From contig NZ_SIRE01000036.1 of the NCBI RefSeq assembly GCF_004307995.1, positions 1 to 64,000 of the forward strand: a stretch of DNA of 64,000 bases, given 5' to 3'. Origin of the DNA: Paenibacillus thalictri (GTDB lineage: Bacteria; Bacillota; Bacilli; Paenibacillales; NBRC-103111). The notes under the pieces were generated by a model that searched no databases, was not told the DNA's origin, and saw only the letters and a program-made list of their open reading frames with translations. A program made the translations under genes and the position numbers. Shown here piece by piece: positions 16,494-25,411 of this stretch. How positions within the stretch are numbered: the stretch's first letter is position 1; every line of letters begins with the position of its first letter.

Positions 16494-17546
16494 TTAATTG
16501 TAATCTTCTCCATAAAACATAAACGAAATATCCTGGTCGTCATTTATTTTACAGCTAATCACATTGTATTCGTTTTCGTCAGATATATTAAAATCAATTT
16601 GAACTATCACAGGTATTAAAACATCGGTCTCGACTTCAAGTTCAACCTCCTTTTCAAAAAGATATTTCCCTTCTTCTTTATCAAAAATAGAGTTCTCATA
16701 ATCTGTATAGGTCACTTCTGCCTCAAAGTTAACTCTTACTTCAAATTGAAGGGTTGCCTTATTTTTTCCCAATTCAATAACATTCACGTCATCTTCTAAT
16801 TCAACACCCAAAACTTCAATATTTTCAACATAACCATCCTCATTTTCCACGGAGAATCCCCGATCAGGAAAATCACGACTAATAATTTCTTCAATATTTT
16901 CAAAGTGTTTTCCCACTAAATTCACAACAAAATTATGTCTGAACTCGTCAGTACTTGTCACTAGATTTAAAAATAAGTCAACAGTTTCTATATGATGCAA
17001 GTTTGAATTATTTTCGCAATAATTCGCCAAATCATTGTCTGAAGAAATTACATACATTTGTTCAGAGTTAATATTGCACCAACTATCTAGTGCCATTAAA
17101 TTGATGGCATCAGGAAACTCCGATTTCTTTTTATCGCTGAATGGAGCAGTCCCTTGGAAATAACTATTCAATAGCTTACTTATCGACACAGAATCAACTG
17201 AAACAGTTGATATTTTTGAAATTTCCCTAAAATCATCAAAATTCTTTTCAATGACTGAGTTAATCGAGTTACTTAAAACACTGTTAAAGATTGCGTTATA
17301 TTGTGATACATGACGAAGAATCATACCTTTTTTACGAAGTGATTCTAACGCTAATTTAACTTCTCTAGATTTTTCGTTTATTTTGTTCATTAATTCATTC
17401 ACGACTATTTCTGTAATAAAGAGTCTTATATGATTTTCATTTGCCAACTTTGCTATTTGTCCAAGCAGTTGATCTTTGAAATTAAAGTTTCTTGAAATGT
17501 AAATCGATGAATCGATAAAAACATTAATTGGCTTCAACCCTTCCAA
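16494..17546 (-). CDS. PIN-domain protein (putative RNase) with beta-rich C-terminus
   Basis: Residues 1-190 form a PIN-like domain of the DUF4935 type: FIDSSIYIS (first Asp), ITEIVVNELMNK (Glu), EFPDAINLMAL (Asp) and VISSDNDLANYC (Asp) supply the four acidic metal ligands. Residues 190-350 are acidic and beta-rich and match nothing I know. PIN proteins of this kind are RNases in toxin-antitoxin and defence systems. The start is a TTG with AGGAGG 7 bases upstream. It lies 64 bases downstream of the HD-GHKL gene and both share the strand, so they likely work together. Confidence 0.7.
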   Translation of the reverse strand: MEGLKPINVFIDSSIYISRNFNFKDQLLGQIAKLANENHIRLFITEIVVNELMNKINEKSREVKLALESLRKKGMILRHVSQYNAIFNSVLSNSINSVIEKNFDDFREISKISTVSVDSVSISKLLNSYFQGTAPFSDKKKSEFPDAINLMALDSWCNINSEQMYVISSDNDLANYCENNSNLHHIETVDLFLNLVTSTDEFRHNFVVNLVGKHFENIEEIISRDFPDRGFSVENEDGYVENIEVLGVELEDDVNVIELGKNKATLQFEVRVNFEAEVTYTDYENSIFDKEEGKYLFEKEVELEVETDVLIPVIVQIDFNISDENEYNVISCKINDDQDISFMFYGEDYN

Positions 17547-17609
17547 CTCTCAACCTCCTACTATAATTCAACCGCTACCGTTGCACATCATAAAATAACA
17601 TTCAACGAG

Positions 17610-20039
17610 TTACCTATTTACTCTTTCCAATCCACTAATAAATTGTTTACTTTTAGCATTTTTCAACAAAATTCCTTTTAGCGAATTCCAATAGCTAGAA
17701 CCAACTGAACTCGCAATTGCGTTGCAAATGGCGAATGCCAATTGCTCCTCAAATTCATACCATTTATCGCTATATATTACTTGTGTTCTTGATGAGTTTA
17801 AATCAAGGTCTCTAATACCGCAAACATCAATCACTAATAGTACTGTTAATGGCCACTCTATTCGCACCTGATTTTTTTGTACTCTCCATGAATCAGGAAA
17901 CAGCGTTGTTGGAATTTCGATTCCGTGCAAAGAAAGTCTAGACTTAGATTCTACTACACTTCTATAATTTGAGGTTTGCTTAATCTCATTTTCTGAATTC
18001 ACTCCAATGGACGTCGAATGCATATCAATATCATTGCTACCCATAGAGTATGATTTTTTTAATTCATATGATTTTTCGTCTATTATTACTTTCTTTGTTA
18101 ACAATTCTATTTGCTCTACTGGCTTTCCTTGATCCTCCAGAAGGTAGACTACAACAAGACCCACAATACCTATGTTGTCCTTATCGTCTATTGTAAACTC
18201 TATTCTCCGTATATTCTCATGCTCTTGCCAATCATCGTCTTCTATGGAGTCTACTTTTATATCTTTAAAGCTATTTTCGTCACGAGATTCTACTTTACTA
18301 TTGCTCTGAATTATTATTTTAAATGGTGGATTCGGGACTACATTTACTACGGAATTTATAAATTCCTCATCGGTCATTCTATCCCATGGATTCTTATTTT
18401 TTCTTAAAACTAATTTAGTTGAAGTACCTGGAGTACGTCTCTCACCTTTCTTGATTAAAAAAATGCTTTCTTGTCCTTCAACAGTTAAACTAATCGGCTC
18501 ACTAGAATCATGAGGTCCATAAATCCTTCTGGTATCAACAATAAGAGTATCACTGACCATAAAACACGACAATATCCCAATACCGAATCTTGAGGTAGGA
18601 TTAAAATCCGCTTTCGTTTCAGCCTTCAAGTCGTAAAAATCTGATGATTTATAAAAGGATGAACCAACTCTTGAATAATATCTATCAATAATATCCTGAT
18701 CCATACCAGTACCGTTATCTATTACTTCAAGTACATCTTGATGTTCTTCCTCGCTGTATTTTACGATTATCTCAGGAGAATAAAAATTCCCCCAACGTTT
18801 TTCTAATGCTTGTCTCAACAAACATGCATCAATAGAGTTTTGTATTAGTTCTCTTAGGGCAACTTCTGGATCGCCGTATAGTTTAGTTCCCATCAGTAAA
18901 TCAATTACCTGGCTTTTACTAAGATTAAATTGAGTGTCTCTATACAAGTAGAGCGGCTTACCATAAATATCTTTTTTAGTTGTGATTTTAGTCCTATCAA
19001 CACTAAATGGTATTTGCATCATTAGATCTCTATGCACACCACGATGAAACTCATTAATAGTAGATACGATATTATTACTTACGCTAAGCTCAAAATCTAT
19101 TACATTGCAAAATGCATGTATCGAAGCTTCAATAGCAGGATGCGTGCACTTTGCATGGAATTGAATACATGTATTACTTATCAGCCAAGACTCGATTGCC
19201 CTGTGTTTATTCCATTCTTCTAAAGATACAGGGTGTTTAACTGCTAAGTGCGAATATAAAACTGCTGGAGTACGCTTAGCATCGAAATCTAATATATCAG
19301 CCAGTCTCAAGATAACTGCAACTAAAGGCAGGCATGCGTAAGCACCTTGTCCACACAAAAGCCACCTATCTAATTCCAGTAAAGACAAAGCATTTTCATT
19401 ATGACTGAAGCATATCTCTGAGATTTCCCACGTTAAATCTGTATCCTTATACTTAATTTTGCCCGCCCAATCCCGAGCAATTATTTCTTTCGAACGAAAC
19501 GAATGCGTTTCTCTAATATAATCAGATATTAAATAACCTTTTAATAAGTCTGCTTTACTGTAGTCTCCTTGGCCAACAAGTTCCTCTACTGTTTCCATTC
19601 TATCTGGTCTAGCCAAGGTAAATCTTTTAAACTGAGAATATTCTTTTTCTTCGCAATCGTTTTCAAACTTAGGGTTAACGTCCCATACTTTTCGCCATGA
19701 AATAACATGCTTTTCATCCGGTGCCATACCAATATCATGAAGAAACGCACTTAAAATGAGCAATAGCAACTCTGGAGTTGATAACTTAACGATGTTTTCT
19801 TCTGAGATAAGTTTCTCCATTAAACCTAAAACCCTAAATAGATGATCTCCATCGTGAAGTGTAAATTCACCCATATATCTGAGAATTGTTTTTGTTTTTT
19901 GATAAGAGTAGTGACAAACATCATCTACGAGGACGACAACATGATCCGTATCTTCGCTTCGGCACTTTGAAACTAGTGCTTGGTACAAGGCAGAATTTTT
20001 CAATCTCAATTTTGTCTCTTCACGCCAATCGTCTTGCAT
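17610..20039 (-). CDS. HD-domain plus GHKL (Hsp90-like) ATPase protein
   Basis: The 809-residue protein has an N-terminal HD-type region (TLHDGDHLFRV near residue 80, ILSAFLHDIGM near 112) and a later SHNENALSL and LADILDFD stretch. A GHKL ATPase follows: ALRELIQNSIDAC near 405, VIDNGTGM near 446 and SRFGIGILSCFM near 490. This resembles HtpG-like chaperones fused to an HD metal-phosphohydrolase-like domain (the type sometimes called HD-CE). It is soluble. Its PIN-protein neighbour suggests a sensor-effector pair, which is inference. The start has GGGCGGG about 7 bases upstream. Confidence 0.72.
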   Translation of the reverse strand: MQDDWREETKLRLKNSALYQALVSKCRSEDTDHVVVLVDDVCHYSYQKTKTILRYMGEFTLHDGDHLFRVLGLMEKLISEENIVKLSTPELLLLILSAFLHDIGMAPDEKHVISWRKVWDVNPKFENDCEEKEYSQFKRFTLARPDRMETVEELVGQGDYSKADLLKGYLISDYIRETHSFRSKEIIARDWAGKIKYKDTDLTWEISEICFSHNENALSLLELDRWLLCGQGAYACLPLVAVILRLADILDFDAKRTPAVLYSHLAVKHPVSLEEWNKHRAIESWLISNTCIQFHAKCTHPAIEASIHAFCNVIDFELSVSNNIVSTINEFHRGVHRDLMMQIPFSVDRTKITTKKDIYGKPLYLYRDTQFNLSKSQVIDLLMGTKLYGDPEVALRELIQNSIDACLLRQALEKRWGNFYSPEIIVKYSEEEHQDVLEVIDNGTGMDQDIIDRYYSRVGSSFYKSSDFYDLKAETKADFNPTSRFGIGILSCFMVSDTLIVDTRRIYGPHDSSEPISLTVEGQESIFLIKKGERRTPGTSTKLVLRKNKNPWDRMTDEEFINSVVNVVPNPPFKIIIQSNSKVESRDENSFKDIKVDSIEDDDWQEHENIRRIEFTIDDKDNIGIVGLVVVYLLEDQGKPVEQIELLTKKVIIDEKSYELKKSYSMGSNDIDMHSTSIGVNSENEIKQTSNYRSVVESKSRLSLHGIEIPTTLFPDSWRVQKNQVRIEWPLTVLLVIDVCGIRDLDLNSSRTQVIYSDKWYEFEEQLAFAICNAIASSVGSSYWNSLKGILLKNAKSKQFISGLERVNR

Positions 20040-20078
20040 ACAATATCCCGCCCTTGTTTACACATTCTTTTCAAAATA

Positions 20079-20513
20079 CTACTTCATCCTTGAAATAGCC
20101 GTATTAAGCACAGACGCCAACCACAGCAATTCACCTGATCCAAATATAAGATGTGCCAGTGGCAGCTCGCCTTGATATCCCCGTCGATGGGACTCCGCGA
20201 TCTCCAAATAAGCCTTGCCAACGCTTTCAGGAATATCCTTCGACTGCATCAGTGTACCTGCAACTATCTGGTCAACAATACGATTATTCTCTGCTATCGC
20301 TTCTTCAACCGTAAGCTGGAGTTGTTCCCATTCGAGCTCAATTCCTGAAATCCGCAGAAATCCATCATCTATCTTTGCTACCCACTGCTCGCCGTGCTCA
20401 TTCTCGTAATATGAAAAGTATGATCCGCTTTGATCGCCTATTGCCCATACAGGCGGGTTTTTACCTTGAATATTTATACGAAGCTCAGCCGACAACCTTA
20501 CCAGCCCCTCCAT
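20079..20513 (-). CDS. Hypothetical protein (144 aa)
   Basis: The family is not recognised. The first 60 residues look beta-rich (VWAIGDQSGSYFSYYENEHG...WVAKIDDGFLRISG) and the rest is helical, ending in a hydrophobic helix. The annotated ATG has no site before it; a TTG seven codons in has GGAGGGG 9 bases upstream and may be the true start. It precedes the HD-GHKL gene by 39 bases, so it could be the first gene of that operon. Confidence 0.5.
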   Translation of the reverse strand: MEGLVRLSAELRINIQGKNPPVWAIGDQSGSYFSYYENEHGEQWVAKIDDGFLRISGIELEWEQLQLTVEEAIAENNRIVDQIVAGTLMQSKDIPESVGKAYLEIAESHRRGYQGELPLAHLIFGSGELLWLASVLNTAISRMK

Positions 20514-20593
20514 TATGAGATGCTTGACTCAATGATATGTTCTCATATCGATAGCTGGCTGTCAAAACGATTGTCGACTGAACAGCTTACAAT

Positions 20594-22189
20594 TTATCTA
20601 AATTCTGTAACCAATATCTTTTCGTATAGTACAATATCACTTACCTTAAATTGAATCGTTAAAAACAGCTTTCCTGTCTCTCGCTGTATATATACAGTCG
20701 AAACATACTTCCCAACAATCGGATGCAACAACGCGGGATTCTGCACATCTGCATCCAGCAAACCAATCAGTGTCTGAATATCATATTTCACCGACGTAAC
20801 ATAATTCTCTGGCAAATTCACATGCTCAACCTGTGATGCCAGTACCTCACGCTCAATATGCTTATCCGCAAGCTCCTGGTTCATCTCCGCAAGCATTTCC
20901 TGATGGTACGGCTTCCCTTTGCCGGCCTGAACGTCCTGTTCCACTGATTGGATCCGCCGAGTTAGAAATGCAATTTCAGCATCGACATTAGAGAGCCTGA
21001 CAACGACATGTTTGTTCTTCTCATTGTGATAATGTAGAATCTCTTCTTCAAGCTGGTTATCCATTGATAAACGAAGAAGCGTCGTACGCAACTTGTTCGT
21101 AACTATCTCTTCAACTCGTTCTTTTCGCCACGATACATAGGAACAGAACTCTTTACCCTTTCGTTGGAAACCGCCGCATACATAGTATCTATGACCGCCC
21201 GTTTTTGCTGATGTAACATTGCCGATCATCTTAGAACCGCACTTATCACATACCATGATTCCACGGAGCCAGTAGGGTGATACCGATGCAGTTCCAACTG
21301 CCGTATGAACCACGCCGCCTCCATTATGCCGTTTCTTCGACTTCTCCTGACATTCTTCAAATAGATCGACGGTAATAATCGCTGGATGGGCATTTTCCGT
21401 TACAACCCATTCTGAGCGATCACGCCACTTTACACCCTTCGTTTGATACTCTTGTTTGTTCCATACTCTCCTGCCGATGTACGATTCATTATGAATAATG
21501 GCTCGAATCGTAGAGGTTGACCACATTCGTCCTTTCTGCGTCGGCACTTTAAGCTCATTCAATGCGGAAGCAATCTTATGATAGCCCTTATCCTCAAGAG
21601 CGTATTGATTGAATATAAAACGAACAATATCTATCTCTTCACGCGGGCCGGGAACCCATACTGCCTTTGTCTTCTGATTTCCTAATGCAATATGTTCTGT
21701 TCGATAGCCATACGGAGGTGTGCCGCCGTTGCTATAGCCCTTCTTCGCATTCTGAGTCATTCCTTTACGAACTTCAACAGCCAGATTCGCATTGAAGAAC
21801 TCCGATACGATTTCAAGCATTCCTTCAAGCAGCACATTTTGCGGCGTATTATCCTCTGTCTGCTCTGTCATTGAAATCACTTTAACCCCAATCTGACCAA
21901 GCAATGCTTTATAAAAAACATGGTCGTCGCGTTTCCGAGAGAACCTGTCGAACTTATGGACGACGATAGCGTCGAAATTACGATTGGCACGTTTAGCCAT
22001 CGCAATCATCTTTTGAAACTCTGGACGATCATCCGTCTTAGCTGATTGTCCTTTCTCTACAAACTCATGAACGATAGTCCAGCCTTTTTCGCGGCAATAC
22101 TGCTGAATAGCTTTCAATTGAGCGGGGATTGATAACTCCTTTTCTGCTTGACGATCAGATGAAACCCTAACATAACAAACTACTTTCAT
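20594..22189 (-). CDS. Large serine recombinase (integrase)
   Basis: The 531-residue protein has the resolvase catalytic domain (YVRVSSDRQAEKE with the nucleophilic Ser, VVHKFDRFSR), the recombinase domain (GYSNGGTPPYGY, RAIIHNESYIGRRVWNK), and the zinc beta-ribbon (CDKCGSKMIG...YYVCGG...C) followed by a coiled coil. It should integrate and excise DNA between att sites. I moved the start from 22279 to the ATG at 22189, which has AAGGAG 9 bases upstream; the longer frame runs through a terminator hairpin. It is the main candidate for mobility of the block that ends at ssrA. Confidence 0.85.
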   Translation of the reverse strand: MKVVCYVRVSSDRQAEKELSIPAQLKAIQQYCREKGWTIVHEFVEKGQSAKTDDRPEFQKMIAMAKRANRNFDAIVVHKFDRFSRKRDDHVFYKALLGQIGVKVISMTEQTEDNTPQNVLLEGMLEIVSEFFNANLAVEVRKGMTQNAKKGYSNGGTPPYGYRTEHIALGNQKTKAVWVPGPREEIDIVRFIFNQYALEDKGYHKIASALNELKVPTQKGRMWSTSTIRAIIHNESYIGRRVWNKQEYQTKGVKWRDRSEWVVTENAHPAIITVDLFEECQEKSKKRHNGGGVVHTAVGTASVSPYWLRGIMVCDKCGSKMIGNVTSAKTGGHRYYVCGGFQRKGKEFCSYVSWRKERVEEIVTNKLRTTLLRLSMDNQLEEEILHYHNEKNKHVVVRLSNVDAEIAFLTRRIQSVEQDVQAGKGKPYHQEMLAEMNQELADKHIEREVLASQVEHVNLPENYVTSVKYDIQTLIGLLDADVQNPALLHPIVGKYVSTVYIQRETGKLFLTIQFKVSDIVLYEKILVTEFR

Positions 22190-22223
22190 AGTAAACAACT
22201 CCTTCGTATTATGGTTTTTGGAC

Positions 22224-22258
22224 ATAAAAAAAGCAGGCATACCGTTAGGCATACCTGC
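22224..22258 (-). terminator. Terminator between the two recombinase genes
   Basis: On the minus strand GCAGGTATGCC pairs with GGTATGCCTGC around the loop TAAC, with TTTTTTT following. The wobble pairs make it stable only in the minus-strand RNA, so it terminates the upstream recombinase transcript. Confidence 0.8.
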
Positions 22259-22275
22259 GTCGAACATCATGCTAC

Positions 22276-23121
22276 TCATTTCATGATCTTACGAGACTTC
22301 ACTGCTGACTGTGCTGCAATCCATAACTTTTCATCAATAATCGCTGGATGACCATTTTTCTTGATAATCCAATCCTCCTTGGGATTCTTCGTTTTCGTTA
22401 CCTCGCACTTCTTGTTCCAAATACGATGACCGCAGTAAGCGTAGTTATCAATAATTGAAAGCACAGTAGATGGTCGCCAAACCTTTACACCGGATTCATC
22501 TTGCTCGTTCAAGATACGTGCTATCTTCTTGCCTCCATTGCCCGCGGCCGCTAACTGAAATATTTGCTTTACGATACTTACCTCGATGTCCGGGCCAAGA
22601 ATATAGTTCACTTTGCTGCCATTACGATGCAGACGATAACCGAACGGAGCTCTGCCGCCGCAATGGAAACCTTGTTCTGCATTCTCTCGCATGCCCTTTA
22701 GCGTTTCGAATTTCAAGTTGACGTTATACCACTCACTGATAACCTCAAGCATTCCTTCAAGAAGAACGCCGTGCGGAGTTTCAGGCTCAGTTGGTTCTGT
22801 TGCCGAAAAAACAAAAACACCCAACTTCTTCAGGAGGGCTTTGTAAACAACGTGATCTTCACGGCTTCGACTGAACCTATCAAATTTATGAACTAGGACG
22901 GCTTGAAACGTTCTGTCGGTTTTTTGGGCGTCGGCAATCATTCTTTGAAAATCAGGACGATCTGCAGTCTTCGCCGATCTCGCTTCATCGACGAATTCAT
23001 CTACGATCCTCCAGCCCCTCTCCTCAGCGAATTTCTGCAATGCCTCACGTTGGGCCGGAATGGATAATTGCTTCTCTGCTTGTTGCTCGGATGATACCCT
23101 TAAGTAGATAACGACGTTCAT
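22276..23121 (-). CDS. Short serine recombinase lacking the zinc ribbon
   Basis: This 281-residue protein is related to its downstream neighbour: YLRVSSEQQAEKQ with the catalytic Ser, VLVHKFDRFSR, GGRAPFGYR and a recombinase domain ending ...HPAIIDEKLW. It ends before the zinc beta-ribbon and coiled-coil parts found in large serine integrases, which are usually 450-550 residues. It may be a naturally short form or a truncated gene; the terminator directly after the stop favours a stable short gene. GGGGAG lies 6-7 bases before the ATG. Confidence 0.78.
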   Translation of the reverse strand: MNVVIYLRVSSEQQAEKQLSIPAQREALQKFAEERGWRIVDEFVDEARSAKTADRPDFQRMIADAQKTDRTFQAVLVHKFDRFSRSREDHVVYKALLKKLGVFVFSATEPTEPETPHGVLLEGMLEVISEWYNVNLKFETLKGMRENAEQGFHCGGRAPFGYRLHRNGSKVNYILGPDIEVSIVKQIFQLAAAGNGGKKIARILNEQDESGVKVWRPSTVLSIIDNYAYCGHRIWNKKCEVTKTKNPKEDWIIKKNGHPAIIDEKLWIAAQSAVKSRKIMK

Positions 23122-23156
23122 TCTCTGCTCCCCTTTTAATATTTAGATTGCAATAT

Positions 23157-23186
23157 AAAAAAACCGATCTAAGTCAGATCGATTTT
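23157..23186 (-). terminator. Terminator after the RusA-like gene
   Basis: On the minus strand CGATCT pairs with AGATCG around a short loop and is followed by GTTTTTTT. The remainder of the gap up to 23291 holds nothing I recognise. Confidence 0.6.
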
Positions 23187-23291
23187 CGACGTTGTGCCTC
23201 TCTATGAGAGTCGGTAGTCTTCCACTCCGATTTATCCATGCATCCTGGCTGCGGCGGGGTTTTCGTCCCGTACGAGTAAAATACGAGTTTT

Positions 23292-24113
23292 CTACAAAAG
23301 CTCTATCTCCGTGTGCTCGGTAGCCGATTTAGTCTTCTTCAATCGAATAGAGTATACGTCGTCGTCTCGCAGACCTGTACCTTCTAGGATCGCATAGTAG
23401 AAGATTGCCATGTTGTCGATGTCTTTGCTCATATCTGATAGTTGAAATGACATTTGAACTTGCATCGGCCCGCCGACAGCTATCTGCATACCATCCTTCT
23501 GTAACCCATCGATAATAGGATCGGTATATTGGTATTCGAGCGGAAAATAAGAATGACCCCAGTCTAAGAACAGCGGCTCGACCTTTGGCTCACAATAAAA
23601 CCTTTCTCGCACACTATGAATAAGTTTTTGATTACCGCCGCCGCCCACCTCATACAGCTCAATCGTAACTAGGTCAGGGGACTGCGATATTGCTGTTCTT
23701 TTCGTAGATGCCTTGAAGGAATGCCCAATAGCAGCACTGTTAATAAATTGATCAGATGCTACGACAAGTTTGTTTATACCGTCCAATATTGATTTCATTA
23801 TTAAAAGCAACTGGCGTCCATTAATGTTTCTTGACGATTCGATTGATATTTCAACATTATATATGCCGAGCAGCGGCAACTGGTACCCTACCTCTCTTAT
23901 CGCCGATCTAAATATCATTGATATCTTCGCTTGAAAATCCATCATCGGGATGTATTGAAGCACGTTGATATCGTTCCAAACACCTCGTTCTTCATGTGGA
24001 TACGATTGAGCTCGTGGTGCGTCGTATATCTTTAAATACGAAGAAGCGTCATGCTCAATCTTAACGCTGGTAGGGTCAATCAACACTGATAATGTGCGAA
24101 GAGGCTTTTTCAT
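23292..24113 (-). CDS. RusA-like protein (putative Holliday junction endonuclease)
   Basis: The C-terminal 40 residues, DIDNMAIFYYAILEGTGLRDDD followed by RLKK, match the RusA resolvase core (D-x-D-N...L-x-G...DD...K). A weaker version appears near residues 110-140 (LLLIMKSILDGINKLVV...). The protein is 273 residues, twice the usual RusA size of about 120, so it may be two RusA-like units in tandem with the first degraded. RusA proteins resolve branched DNA in phages and integrative elements. Its ATG overlaps the stop of the upstream gene (ATGA). Confidence 0.5.
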   Translation of the reverse strand: MKKPLRTLSVLIDPTSVKIEHDASSYLKIYDAPRAQSYPHEERGVWNDINVLQYIPMMDFQAKISMIFRSAIREVGYQLPLLGIYNVEISIESSRNINGRQLLLIMKSILDGINKLVVASDQFINSAAIGHSFKASTKRTAISQSPDLVTIELYEVGGGGNQKLIHSVRERFYCEPKVEPLFLDWGHSYFPLEYQYTDPIIDGLQKDGMQIAVGGPMQVQMSFQLSDMSKDIDNMAIFYYAILEGTGLRDDDVYSIRLKKTKSATEHTEIELL

Positions 24114-25012
24114 ATGAACATCCTGCCTTTAATTTTCTTCATTTCTAAAGAGTCAAACGTATGCTTTATCAAATATTTGGGACGAAGTATAATATGCTCT
24201 TTCAAGTCAGGGTTTGGCTTACACTTTCCAACATCACCGTAGTACACGCCTCTAAGAAAGTAGCATCTCACCGGGACAAATTCACCTTTGCGTAGTAACC
24301 ACTCCATCGTTGTCAGAGCTGCACTGGGAGATACGTTTAGATTATAGCAGAAACCTTCGTCTAAACTCATCTTCCCAGCAGGATTGATTGATACGATACG
24401 CTTATCTATCCCGCCGAAATATTCAATATGGCAATGAGCATACAACATTAAAAGAAATTTCAATCTACGATCATTCCACGTTTGCCTCGTACCAGGAGTG
24501 TTACGTAGTCGTTCCTTAGTTACAGCTTTAGTAGGGACCATGATGAAACCATGATTAATACCCTTTAGATTCGCATGATTGCATGGAATATCTGCATTAC
24601 TTGTGAACTTCTGTGTTTGAGGATTATAGTCAGGAGCAGTTAACAAAGAGCATCTGAATGAAGACCGAATACTAATTCCTCTTCTTTGAATAAAATGTTC
24701 TGCTTCCAAGCTATCCAATACAGCATCAACTATTGGTGAGTAGTTATTCAACTTCGTCGAATTAGCGGCTAGTGTCGCATATCCCAAGTCAACATTGATC
24801 TTTTGTTTACTCAACATAGAGAGATTATCTTTCACACTATAGAACTTACACAGGTACAAATAGATTCTAAACCTATCTTTATCATCAAAGAAGTTGCCGT
24901 ATAAATCAAAGAGAACCTTACGTTGAAAAGTAAACCATTGTTTTACAACCTCAAACGATGGCTTCCCGTGGAGATTATAGATGAATGCTGATACGTCTAT
25001 CGTTGTTACCAT
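24110..25012 (-). CDS. Hypothetical protein, possible DNA-binding or replication protein of the element
   Basis: The 300-residue protein is not recognised with certainty. It is basic and mostly helical, with a middle portion (SPSAALTTMEWLLRKGEF) that could form a winged helix, as in replication initiators of mobile elements. The start at 25012 has GGAGG 5 bases upstream; the ATG at 25024 has none. It overlaps the RusA-like gene by 4 bases and lies directly downstream of a strongly structured intergenic region that could be an origin. Confidence 0.45.
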   Translation of the reverse strand: MVTTIDVSAFIYNLHGKPSFEVVKQWFTFQRKVLFDLYGNFFDDKDRFRIYLYLCKFYSVKDNLSMLSKQKINVDLGYATLAANSTKLNNYSPIVDAVLDSLEAEHFIQRRGISIRSSFRCSLLTAPDYNPQTQKFTSNADIPCNHANLKGINHGFIMVPTKAVTKERLRNTPGTRQTWNDRRLKFLLMLYAHCHIEYFGGIDKRIVSINPAGKMSLDEGFCYNLNVSPSAALTTMEWLLRKGEFVPVRCYFLRGVYYGDVGKCKPNPDLKEHIILRPKYLIKHTFDSLEMKKIKGRMFI

Positions 25013-25100
25013 GTTAGCCTCCATTGATCTGTAGTATAAATGTAGTGTAAAGCCAATGATCGCTTAGGTGAAGAAGATCACTTGTTCGATGTTACTCAAG

Positions 25101-25270
25101 TCATGTCAACCCCGAGCAGAGCGAGTGCATTTTAGGGTTGATATGACGACTCATCACGCTGACACTGAATATTGTCCTTAGCGTTAGCTAAGGGCTGGCT
25201 CACGCCGAGTGACGGGAATGCAAAGGGTGGTAATCCTTTGCGTCTCCCCTTTAGGGGACGGAAGGGGATG
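25101..25270. other. Highly structured intergenic region (possible origin or structured RNA)
   Basis: At least four stem-loops follow one another: TCATGTCAACCC/GGGTTGATATGA (25101-25112, 25135-25146), CCTTAGC/GCTAAGG (25176-25182, 25187-25193), GCAAAGG/CCTTTGC (25220-25226, 25235-25241), and CGTC-CCCC/GGGG-ACG (25241-25260). There is no open frame with a ribosome site. It is more GC-rich than flanking DNA. Known elements of this look include replication origins and structured RNAs; neither is proven here. Confidence 0.5.
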
Positions 25271-25411
25271 TTTTCAGAACTAGCACATCAATCGACGCTA
25301 ATCGAGGTTCTTAACAATCAGGAAAGAGCCTCCAGCAATGGTAGCTCCTTGTAGAATGTTGCGAACAAGAAAATCGACGCCAACCATATTTTCGTATTCA
25401 ATATAGTGATT

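Noticed and set aside
23187..23291. tRNA-like sequence between the RusA-like gene and recombinase
   Set aside because: A few stem-like pieces occur but no cloverleaf with a T-arm can be drawn.
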